Shown here piece after piece: positions 57,890-64,000 of a DNA stretch of 64,000 bases. Origin of the DNA: Hyalangium gracile (GTDB lineage: Bacteria; Myxococcota; Myxococcia; Myxococcales; Myxococcaceae); assembly GCF_020103725.1 (NCBI RefSeq), contig NZ_JAHXBG010000006.1:1-64000 (forward strand). The letters run 5' to 3'. A program made the translations under genes and the position numbers. The stretch's first letter is position 1. Each line of letters starts with the position of its first letter. The notes below the pieces were generated by a model. That model did not search any database, was not told the origin of the DNA, and worked only from the letters and a program-made list of their open reading frames with translations.

Positions 57890-58492
57890 ATGGTGGAGGC
57901 ACCGGAACCCCAAGGCCCCGAGGTCAGGGCCATCATGTTCACGGCGATGGCCGTGTCCGGCTCCCAGGCGCTGCGAGGTGAGGCCCTGGAGCTGGCGTTG
58001 CGCGAAGAGCATGGCCGGCTCGTCCGGCAGCTGCTGCCCCGTCAGGGGGGGCACGAAGTGAAGGTGCTGGAGGATGGCTTCCTGCTCGAGTTCGAGCGCG
58101 GGCTGTCCGCGGTGCGCTTCGGGCTCGCGCTCCAGGAGGCGGTGGCTGAGCGCAATCGGCTGGCCCCTCCGGAGCAGCGCCTGTCGCTGCGCATCGGCGC
58201 CCACCTGGGCCCGGTGGTGCACCGGGACGGAGAAGTCTTCGGCGAGGGTGTGAACCTGGCGGCGCGCATCGAGTCGCTGGCCCGGCCCGGCACCCTCTAC
58301 GTCAGCGAGCCGCTGGCCCGCGAGGTGGAAGGCCACCCGCTGCCTCACGCCGTGCGGTTGGGGCGCGCCGAGCTCAAGAACATCCGACTGCCCGTCGGGG
58401 TGTTCCGCGTCGAGCCGCGGCGGCAGGGCTCTCGTCCGGCCTTCCTGGCCCGGGTCCGCTCCATCATCACCCAGCTCCGCCCAGGCAGTTGA
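57890..58492 (+). CDS. Class III nucleotide cyclase-like protein, probably inactive
   Basis: A 200-residue protein with a single class III adenylate/guanylate cyclase homology domain. The first metal-binding Asp is lost: the usual FTDMVGYS reads FTAMAVSG (Ala19). The second Asp is kept in KVLEDGFLLEF, though the preceding Gly is Glu. The transition-state Asn and Arg are kept in GEGVNLAARIESLARPG. No sensor domain or membrane segment is present. It may be a catalytically dead cyclase acting as a binding module. ATG 57890 follows GGAGAGAGG. Confidence 0.8.
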   Translation: MVEAPEPQGPEVRAIMFTAMAVSGSQALRGEALELALREEHGRLVRQLLPRQGGHEVKVLEDGFLLEFERGLSAVRFGLALQEAVAERNRLAPPEQRLSLRIGAHLGPVVHRDGEVFGEGVNLAARIESLARPGTLYVSEPLAREVEGHPLPHAVRLGRAELKNIRLPVGVFRVEPRRQGSRPAFLARVRSIITQLRPGS

Positions 58493-58523
58493 ACGCACGC
58501 ACCCGGGCGGTAAGGTGCGGCGC

Positions 58524-59171
58524 ATGTCCGAACTCACGCTCATCGTCGGCTCGAAGAACCACTCCTCCTGGTCGCTCCGGCCGTACCTCGCGCTGGCCCA
58601 CACGGGGCAGCCCTTCCGCGAAGTCGTGGTGCAGCTGGACGAGCCGGATACCTCGGCGAAGATCGCCCAGCACTCGCCGAGCGGCCGCGTGCCCGCGCTG
58701 CGCCATGGGGCGCTCACCCTCTGGGACTCGCTGGCCATCTGCGAGTACCTGGCGGAGACGTTCCCCCTGGCGCAGCTGTGGCCCTGGGACAAGGAGGCGC
58801 GCGCGGTGGCGCGCTCGGTGACGGCGGAGATGCACTCGAGCTTCTCCGCGCTGCGGCAGAACATGCCGATGAACATCCTCGCTCGGAAGCCGGGCCAGGG
58901 GCGCGCGCCGGGCGTGGCCGAGGACATCGCCCGCATCCAGGCCCTGTGGAACGACTGCCGGTCCCGCTTCGGGCAGGGCGGGCCCTTCCTCTTCGGTGCC
59001 TTCTCCATCGCGGACGCCTTCTACGCCCCCGTCGTCACCCGGTTCGTTACCTATGACGTGGAGCTGGATGCGGTGGGCCAGGCCTACCGCGACGCGGTGC
59101 TGGCGCTGCCGGCGCTGAAGGCCTGTACGGAGGCGGCTCGGAGCGAGCCCCCCGTGAAGCGCTACCTGTAG
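58524..59171 (+). CDS. Glutathione S-transferase family protein
   Basis: A 215-residue GST: N-terminal thioredoxin-like domain beginning ELTLIVGSKNHSSWSLRPYL, with the likely active-site Ser in NHSSWSLR, HSPSGRVPAL and TLWDSLAICEYLAE; helical C-terminal domain with FLFGAFSIADAFYAPVVTRF. The N-terminal pattern matches a group annotated as GST family in many Proteobacteria. It starts 31 bp after the cyclase-like gene and is probably in the same transcript. An in-frame GTG at 58515 is an alternative start. Confidence 0.88.
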   Translation: MSELTLIVGSKNHSSWSLRPYLALAHTGQPFREVVVQLDEPDTSAKIAQHSPSGRVPALRHGALTLWDSLAICEYLAETFPLAQLWPWDKEARAVARSVTAEMHSSFSALRQNMPMNILARKPGQGRAPGVAEDIARIQALWNDCRSRFGQGGPFLFGAFSIADAFYAPVVTRFVTYDVELDAVGQAYRDAVLALPALKACTEAARSEPPVKRYL

Positions 59172-59194
59172 TCCGCCGAAGCCCCACGCCTCTT

Positions 59195-59794
59195 CTAGAG
59201 GCCGAGCGCCTTCAGCTGCGCGTCGAAGGCTGGCGCGTCGGTGAAGACGTGGCCGCGGATGCCGAGCGCGTTGGCCGCCTCGACGAACTCGGGCAGATCA
59301 TCGAAGAAGGCGGCCTCGTGGGGCGCGCAGCCCGCGCGCTCCAGGGCGAGCTGGTAGAAGGCGGGCTCGGGCTTCACGTGGCCCACCTCGCAGCTCATCA
59401 GCACGGCGTCGAAGCGCTGGAGCAGCGGCAGCCGAGGCCGCACGTAGGCCACGTGCAGGGCGTTGGTGTTGGACAGCAGCACCAGCTTCACCCGCCCCAC
59501 CAGCCCCTCCACGCGCGGCAGCACCGCCTCGTGCACGGTGAAGTGGCTGCTCCAAATCGGGGCGAACTCCTCCATGGGCAGCTCGAGGCCCAGCGCCCCG
59601 CACACGTCCTTGCGGATGCCCTCCGCGTCCAGCAGGCCCCGGTTGGCCGCCGTCCAGCCCGCGCCCGTCAGCCGCTGCGCCACCTCTTGAGGCGGCAGCC
59701 CCGCGCGCTGCCCCAGCCGGTGGAAGAGCAGGGCGTTGTCGTGGAAGACGAGGACATTACCCAGGTCGAGGATGACGGCACGCGGCGACGGCAT
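59195..59794 (-). CDS. HAD family hydrolase (YihX-like)
   Basis: A 199-residue HAD-superfamily hydrolase. Motif I is VILDLGNVLV (nucleophile Asp10 in DLGNV, the YihX/epoxide-hydrolase-N type), motif II LLSNTNALH, motif III Lys in GHVKPEPAFY and motif IV FFDDLPEFV. Known relatives dephosphorylate sugar phosphates such as glucose-1-phosphate. TATAAG lies eight bases before the ATG, so the transcript may begin at or very near the start codon. It converges on the GST gene with a 23-bp gap. Confidence 0.9.
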   Translation of the reverse strand: MPSPRAVILDLGNVLVFHDNALLFHRLGQRAGLPPQEVAQRLTGAGWTAANRGLLDAEGIRKDVCGALGLELPMEEFAPIWSSHFTVHEAVLPRVEGLVGRVKLVLLSNTNALHVAYVRPRLPLLQRFDAVLMSCEVGHVKPEPAFYQLALERAGCAPHEAAFFDDLPEFVEAANALGIRGHVFTDAPAFDAQLKALGL

Positions 59795-59877
59795 GGCCCG
59801 CTCTTATACCGGGTTGCCGCTCGCCGCGTGTCTCCCGCGCCCCGAGCGCGTTGGCGCCCCGGGCCTCCTGTCGTCGA

Positions 59878-60312
59878 CTAGATGACCGGCACGCGGTTGG
59901 GCAAGTCCCGGGCCGGCACGTTGGAGTAGTCCGCGTCCAGGTCCATCATCAGCCGGTGGAGCACCCTCTTGCTGAGCGCCTTGCGCAGCCTGCCGAGGAA
60001 CTCGGGCGGGGCGGCGATGATGAGCCGCTCGAAGCGGTGATCGTCCACGCCGCGGTCCAGGTGCCCGGACAGCTCGCGGGCGAAACGATCGTGCTCCAGC
60101 TCCTTGCGCGCGTCCGGCTCCGTCTCGACAGGGGGGCCATGCAGCGTGCCCGCGTTGGGGTTGTCCCGCTGCTCCGCCAGGTCCCCATTGTGCGCCCGGC
60201 TCTCGTCGTGGCGGAACTCCTCCACGAGCCTCCAATCCTCACCCTTCTCGTCCGCGGAGAACAGCCGCACCCGGCTCGCATTGCCCACCAGAATCCAGAG
60301 CTTGTCCGCCAT
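59878..60312 (-). CDS. Host attachment-family protein (baeRF-like)
   Basis: A 144-residue protein of the host-attachment family, which belongs to the bacterial/archaeal eRF1 (baeRF) superfamily: KLWILVGNASRVRLFSADEK, EEFRHDESRAHNGDLAEQRD, FARELSGHLDRG and LIIAAPPEFLGRLRKALS. The family name comes from a plant-attachment observation in Agrobacterium; the general role may concern ribosomes or stress. ATG 60312 has GGAGG six bases upstream. The gene stands alone and diverges from the M20 peptidase gene. Confidence 0.85.
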   Translation of the reverse strand: MADKLWILVGNASRVRLFSADEKGEDWRLVEEFRHDESRAHNGDLAEQRDNPNAGTLHGPPVETEPDARKELEHDRFARELSGHLDRGVDDHRFERLIIAAPPEFLGRLRKALSKRVLHRLMMDLDADYSNVPARDLPNRVPVI

Positions 60313-60486
60313 CTTCATCCTCCCTTTCCAGGAGGGATGCGGACCGCCCTCGCCCCCGGCAAGCTTCCGGGCGGCGGCGACGCTTGTGTCGTGTGCCGGG
60401 GGAGCGACCACACGGGGCCTTTTCCCCCGCTGGCTGCCTGGCGTATGCCCAGGGGGGCGAGGGCAAGGCTTCGCGGTGGAGACCTC

Positions 60487-61662
60487 ATGAGCGAGCTCGG
60501 AGAGGCGGCGGCCGGTTGGCTGGTCGGCAGGCTGGGGGAGATGGAGGAGGCGCTGGCCGCTTTGGTGGAGGTGAATTCCTTCACGGAGAACCCGGACGGC
60601 GGCCGGCGGGTGGGAGCGCTCCTGCGCGAGCAGTTCATGGTGCCAGGGCTCTTCGCCGAGGTGGTGGTCAGCACGCGGTTCGCGGATCACCTGGTGTTCC
60701 GCTCCCGAGGCCGTGCCGGGGTGCCGCCCCTGGCGCTGGTGGGGCACCTGGACACCGTCTTCCCCCCGGGCAGGTTCGAGGGCTACCGCAAGGACGGGGC
60801 GCTGCGCCGAGGGCCCGGCGTGCTGGACATGAAGGGAGGGCTCGTCGTCATCGCGTGGGCGCTCAGGGCGCTGGCGGCCTCGGGAGGGTTGGATCTGCTC
60901 CCGCCCCTGCGGCTGGTGGTGGTGGCCGACGAGGAGGTGGGCTCGCCCGAGGGCCAGGGCGTCATCCGCGGCGCCATCGCCGGCTCGCAGGCCTGCCTCG
61001 TCTTCGAGTCCGGCCGCATGGGGGACGCCATCATCACCCGTCGCAAGGGCACCGGGGCGGTGAAGGCCGTGGCCCATGGCAAGGCCGCCCACGCCGGCAA
61101 CGCGCACCAGGAGGGCGCCAATGCCCTGTGGGCGCTCGCGCGCTTCGTGGATGCGGTGCAGCAGCTCACGGACTATCCGCGCGGGCTGACGGTGAATGTG
61201 GGACGGGTGGTGGGAGGGCAGGGCAAGAACACGGTGCCGGACCTTGCCGAGGCGGATGTGGACCTGCGCTTCTGTACGCGCCGGGAGGGCGAGGAGCTGT
61301 TCCAGCGCTGTCACGACGCGGCCTCGCAGGCGGCCTCGGGCATCCCCGGCACGCGCATCGAGCTGCGGGGCGGGGTGTCCCGTGAGCCGCTCGAGCGCTC
61401 CGAGGCCTCGGTGGCGCTGATGGGGGCCTATGGCGCCTGTGCCCACGCCTCCGGGCTGGGGCACTCCGAGGCGCCGCTGATCGGCGGTGGCTCGGACGCC
61501 AGTACCTCGTCCGGTATGGGCATTCCCTCCATTGATGGGCTGGGGCCCCGCGGCAAGGGGTTCCACACCGTGGAGGAGTACATCGAGGTGGACACGTTGA
61601 TCCCCAAGGCCCAGGCCCTGGTGCGATTCCTGGCCTCGCGCGCCGAAGAACCTGCCCGCTGA
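60487..61662 (+). CDS. M20 family metallopeptidase (carboxypeptidase G2-like)
   Basis: A 391-residue zinc peptidase of clan MH, M20 family. Metal-binding residues: His and Asp in LALVGHLDTVFPPG, Asp in GPGVLDMKGGLV, Glu pair in VVADEEVGSPEG, Glu in VFESGR and a late His in GKGFHTVEEYI. A dimerisation domain is inserted at about 180-290 (KGTGAVKAVAHGKAAHAGN). There is no signal peptide. It probably cleaves a terminal amino acid or acyl group from small peptides. GGAG precedes ATG 60487; the upstream open frame has no good start. Confidence 0.88.
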   Translation: MSELGEAAAGWLVGRLGEMEEALAALVEVNSFTENPDGGRRVGALLREQFMVPGLFAEVVVSTRFADHLVFRSRGRAGVPPLALVGHLDTVFPPGRFEGYRKDGALRRGPGVLDMKGGLVVIAWALRALAASGGLDLLPPLRLVVVADEEVGSPEGQGVIRGAIAGSQACLVFESGRMGDAIITRRKGTGAVKAVAHGKAAHAGNAHQEGANALWALARFVDAVQQLTDYPRGLTVNVGRVVGGQGKNTVPDLAEADVDLRFCTRREGEELFQRCHDAASQAASGIPGTRIELRGGVSREPLERSEASVALMGAYGACAHASGLGHSEAPLIGGGSDASTSSGMGIPSIDGLGPRGKGFHTVEEYIEVDTLIPKAQALVRFLASRAEEPAR

Positions 61663-61666
61663 GTTG

Positions 61667-61695
61667 TTCCTTGGAGGGGAAGGGCGGGTTAAAAC
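61667..61695 (+). promoter_or_regulatory. Possible promoter directing a leaderless transcript (copy 1)
   Basis: TTCCTTG (61667-61673), 16 bases, then TAAAAC (61690-61695), six bases before ATG 61702. The same arrangement stands before the tandem paralogue at 63350. No ribosome site is visible. If TAAAAC is the -10 box, transcription would start at about the A of ATG. Confidence 0.35.
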
Positions 61696-61701
61696 CAGGG
61701 C

Positions 61702-62937
61702 ATGCGCCGCTCTGGTCTCCCTCTCACCAGTTTGCTGACGCTCTGGCTCGTGCTGGGTGCCCCCGCTGTCGGGGCCCAGCAGGATCAGGGTGGAATGGGC
61801 TTGGATCTCTCCTCCGATGAAAATCAGGAGGCTCCCGCCGGGGGAGATGAGCAGCCCGGCTCCATTGGTCTGGACCTGAGTGGAGACGTCTCCAATCCCG
61901 GGCTGAGGCCCCGCGTGGCGCTGCTCGGGCTGGACACGCCGGAGCGAGCCGGTGCGGCGGTGGCCTCCCGCTGGCTGAAGGGGCTCTACGCCGCGGCTCG
62001 GAGCAACGACAAGTGGGTGCTGGGGTCCGCGCTCAAGGAGGTGCGCTCGAAGCTGGGGAGCGGCTACGCCGCGACGCTGCGCTGCACGGAGGCCTCGTGC
62101 ATGGCCGAGTCCGCGGAGACGCTCGATGCGGACCTCGTCGTCACCTCGCGCCTGGCGCTGGAGGACGACGGGTGGACCTTTCGCCTGTGGACCTACAACC
62201 GTGACCGCAACCGGGTGGAGACGGACTCCGTGTCGGGCCGCAATCCACGCGACGTGAAGTTCCAGAAGGCCGCCGCGGACCTGCTGGCCCAGCGGCTCCA
62301 GGGGCTGGCGAAGCCCCGGGCCATCCTCGCGGTGAAGGTGAATGTGCCGCAGGCGGTGGTTCGCCTGGGGGACAAGACGCTGGGGGTAGGCAACCTGGAG
62401 CGGAACGTGCCGCCGGTCGAGGCTGCCCTCATCGTCGAGGCGGACGGCTTCACCTCGTACAACAAGCCCGTGGCCCTCAAGCCGGGGGAGAAGAGCTCCG
62501 TGGAGGTGCTGCTGCAGCTGGCGGGCCCGTCGCAGGATGCTCCCTCGGAGGTGGCGGCGGAGGCGACGCAGAAGAAGCAGGGGGCTCCGGCTCCCGCCAT
62601 CCTCAAGCGGCCGGCGCTGTACACGGCGGTGGTGGGGGCGCTCGCCATGGGCGCGGGCGTGGTGATGGGCATGCAGGCCAGGAAGGTCGCGGACCGGGCC
62701 CAGGACACGGATGGTGACGGCGTTGCCAACATCACCCGTCAGGAGCGCATCGACTTGAAGGGCCAGGCCAACCTCTCCACGGCGCTGCTGGCGGGAGGCG
62801 CCGCGGTGGCTGGCGGCAGCGTGCTGTGGCTGGTGCTCATGCCCACCCGGACCGAGGCCCCGAAGGCGGCGCCGGGCGCGGCCAGCGGCACCACCTCCTC
62901 CACCGCGTTCCACCTCCTCCTGGGCGGGAGCTTCTGA
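61702..62937 (+). CDS. Secreted PEGA-like protein with C-terminal membrane segments (copy 1)
   Basis: A 411-residue protein: signal peptide ending GAPAVGAQ, a Gly/Asp/Glu-rich segment (GSIGLDLSGD twice-like), a globular region (RVALLGLDTPERAGAAVASR, CTEASCMAESAETLDADLVV) and a PEGA-like beta module (ILAVKVNVPQAVVRLGDKTL, EAALIVEADGFTSYNKPVAL). Near the C-terminus are two hydrophobic segments ([35 protein letters not shown]). The pattern suggests a periplasmic protein anchored by its end, perhaps assembling with its paralogue. A small Cys-rich lipoprotein and the paralogue follow. No enzyme motif is seen. Confidence 0.75.
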   Translation: MRRSGLPLTSLLTLWLVLGAPAVGAQQDQGGMGLDLSSDENQEAPAGGDEQPGSIGLDLSGDVSNPGLRPRVALLGLDTPERAGAAVASRWLKGLYAAARSNDKWVLGSALKEVRSKLGSGYAATLRCTEASCMAESAETLDADLVVTSRLALEDDGWTFRLWTYNRDRNRVETDSVSGRNPRDVKFQKAAADLLAQRLQGLAKPRAILAVKVNVPQAVVRLGDKTLGVGNLERNVPPVEAALIVEADGFTSYNKPVALKPGEKSSVEVLLQLAGPSQDAPSEVAAEATQKKQGAPAPAILKRPALYTAVVGALAMGAGVVMGMQARKVADRAQDTDGDGVANITRQERIDLKGQANLSTALLAGGAAVAGGSVLWLVLMPTRTEAPKAAPGAASGTTSSTAFHLLLGGSF

Positions 62938-62939
62938 CC

Positions 62940-63191
62940 ATGAAGGCGCTCTACCTTTCCCTGTGGTGCGCTCTGGCGGGTGCCGCCCTGGGCTGTGTCG
63001 GGGACCTGCCGGACGAGCTGCCCTATGGCTGCGAGACGGCGGACGACTGCGGCGGGGACGGCTACGTCTGCACGGTGCTGCCGGATGCGCGCCGCTACTG
63101 CTGCCTGCCCGCGGACGAGACGTGCAACGGCGTCGATGACGACTGCGACGGCGTGGTGGACGATGTGTCGAGCGGGCCCTGCAACCGCTGA
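62940..63191 (+). CDS. Small Cys-rich lipoprotein with MopE-like metal-binding motif
   Basis: An 83-residue lipoprotein: signal LWCALAGAALGC, then a Cys-rich mature part (CETADDCGGDGYVC, RRYCCLPADETC). It ends in CNGVDDDCDGVVDD, the repeat typical of the MopE-type metal/copper-binding proteins that myxobacteria also use in surface proteins. The acidic DDDCDG loop probably binds calcium or another metal. It starts two bases after the preceding stop, so it is cotranscribed with copy 1 of the PEGA-like pair. Confidence 0.78.
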   Translation: MKALYLSLWCALAGAALGCVGDLPDELPYGCETADDCGGDGYVCTVLPDARRYCCLPADETCNGVDDDCDGVVDDVSSGPCNR

Positions 63192-63314
63192 GGGCCCGGG
63201 TCCAGCGGTTTCGGATGTAGGCAAGGACAGCCGGGCGGGCCTGTGACAGGGCCGAGGCCGGGGGCCGGAGGCGGCTGCTTGCCTCGCCAGGCGCATGATC
63301 TGTTCTCTGGGTAA

Positions 63315-63343
63315 TTCCTTGTCGCAGGGCGGCGGGGTAGAAC
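63315..63343 (+). promoter_or_regulatory. Possible promoter directing a leaderless transcript (copy 2)
   Basis: TTCCTTG (63315-63321), 16 bases, then TAGAAC (63338-63343), six bases before ATG 63350; same spacing as copy 1. The 16-base spacer differs between copies while both boxes are kept. It lacks a ribosome site. Confidence 0.35.
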
Positions 63344-63349
63344 GGGGCC

Positions 63350-64000
63350 ATGCGTACCTTTGGCCTTCCGCTTACCGGCCTGCTCACGCTCTCGCTCATG
63401 CTGCTCGCCCCGTCCGCCGGAGCCCAGCAGGAGGAGGGTGGCATGGGGTTGGATCTCTCCGGTTCCGATGAGAATCAGGAGGCCCCCGCTGGGGGAGACG
63501 AGCAGCCCGGCTCCATCGGCCTGGACCTGAGTGGCGAGGTGGCCAACTCGGACCTGCTGCCGCGTGTGGTCATCCTCGGGCTGGACACGCCGGAGCGAGC
63601 CGGTGCGGCGGTGGCCTCCCGCTGGCTGAAGGGGCTCTACGTCTCCGCTCGGAGCAACGAGAAGTGGGTGCTGAGCTCGCCGCTCAAGGAGGTGCGCGAG
63701 AAGCTGGGCGATGGCTACACGGCGGCGCTGCAGTGCGCGGAGTCCGCGTGCATGGCGGAGCCCGCGGAGACGCTCGATGCGGACCTGCTCGTCACCTCGC
63801 GCCTGGCGCTCGAGGACGAGGGGTGGACCTTCCGCCTGTGGATCTTCGATCGCGACCGCAACCGGGTGGAGATGGACTTCGTGACGGGCCGCAACCCGAA
63901 GGACGCGAAGTTCCAGAAGGCCGCCGCGGAGCTGCTGGAGCAGCGGCTGCCGAGGCTGGCCCGGCAGCGAGCCACCCTGGCGGTGAAGGTGAACGTGCCG
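63350..64000 (+). CDS. Secreted PEGA-like protein, tandem copy 2 (partial)
   Basis: A paralogue of the gene at 61702, open to the end of the window (217 codons seen). Start MRTFGLPLTGLLTLSLML, signal cleavage near PSAGAQ, then the same order of blocks: GGMGLDLSGSDENQEAPAGG, LGLDTPERAGAAVASRWLKG, SACMAEPAETLDADLLVTSR and the start of the PEGA-like part (TLAVKVNVP). The N-terminal 200 residues are mostly identical to copy 1, with more changes in the globular part. The C-terminus is beyond the window. A recent duplication that also copied the upstream box region is likely. Confidence 0.8.
   Translation, partial: MRTFGLPLTGLLTLSLMLLAPSAGAQQEEGGMGLDLSGSDENQEAPAGGDEQPGSIGLDLSGEVANSDLLPRVVILGLDTPERAGAAVASRWLKGLYVSARSNEKWVLSSPLKEVREKLGDGYTAALQCAESACMAEPAETLDADLLVTSRLALEDEGWTFRLWIFDRDRNRVEMDFVTGRNPKDAKFQKAAAELLEQRLPRLARQRATLAVKVNVP

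Noticed and set aside
57715-57942. Minus-strand frame upstream of and overlapping the cyclase-like gene
   Set aside because: No ribosome site or domain, and it overlaps the supported start at 57890.
60313-63444. Upstream extension of the host-attachment frame to 63444
   Set aside because: It would run antisense through the M20 peptidase and the PEGA-like gene; the real start at 60312 has a good ribosome site.

Overview
The window looks like a piece of a myxobacterial chromosome (Myxococcales, most likely suborder Cystobacterineae, e.g. an Archangium, Cystobacter, Hyalangium or Stigmatella relative). Signs: very high GC with strong third-position GC bias, which produces long antisense shadow frames; Ser/Thr kinase plus DUF2381 gene pairs; a MYXO-CTERM-type C-terminal anchor; many lipoproteins; VIT/VWA, alpha-2-macroglobulin and TonB-receptor genes of the myxobacterial type. 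This is inferred from gene content; no rRNA, tRNA, CRISPR array or complete insertion sequence was seen.

Layout. 0.2-7.1 kb: DUF427 protein, a tightly overlapping histidine kinase / response regulator / receiver-kinase operon, an FRG-domain protein, a stand-alone receiver and a small Cys-rich protein. 7.2-7.84 kb: a DsbA/FrnE-family thiol oxidoreductase whose first active-site Cys codon is an in-frame TGA followed by a bacterial SECIS-like hairpin, i.e. a predicted selenoprotein and the main discovery candidate here. 8-13.8 kb: TPR lipoprotein, Ser/Thr kinase with a DUF2381 partner, an unknown gene and a 35-aa membrane microprotein. 13.8-25 kb: VIT/VWA lipoprotein, MFS exporter, a frameshifted LysR remnant, AEC permease, an oversized GntR regulator overlapping a JAMM-like lipoprotein, GNAT and several small genes. 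25-32.3 kb: a lipoprotein fused to a pilin-like domain, and an alpha-2-macroglobulin split over two overlapping genes, ending against an M13 peptidase remnant.

32.5-44.9 kb: GH88 glycosidase with MYXO-CTERM tail, alpha/beta hydrolase, SnoaL-like protein, erythromycin-esterase-like hydrolase, chalcone-isomerase-like protein, an envelope group (OmpA lipoprotein, TonB-domain/TonB-receptor fusion, companion lipoprotein), a YegD-type Hsp70, a Gln-rich lipoprotein and pyrophosphatase. 45.5-55.2 kb: two overlapping trypsin-like lipoproteins with full triads, GST plus amine-oxidase pair, hotdog thioesterase, a second DUF2381 locus, an HNH endonuclease, an unknown gene, a dense palindrome/direct-repeat region, and a third trypsin-like protein that has lost two triad residues and is flanked by two copies of the methionine aminopeptidase 3' end. 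55.2-64 kb: methionine aminopeptidase, a LysR N-terminal fragment, lipase-like hydrolase, degenerate class III cyclase, GST, HAD phosphatase, host-attachment-family protein, M20 peptidase, and a tandem pair of PEGA-like secreted proteins, the second running off the end.

The picture is an accessory-rich, envelope- and signalling-heavy region with several gene remnants, pointing to repeated small rearrangements. All positions and residue numbers were worked out by hand; family assignments rest on motif recognition, without database searches.
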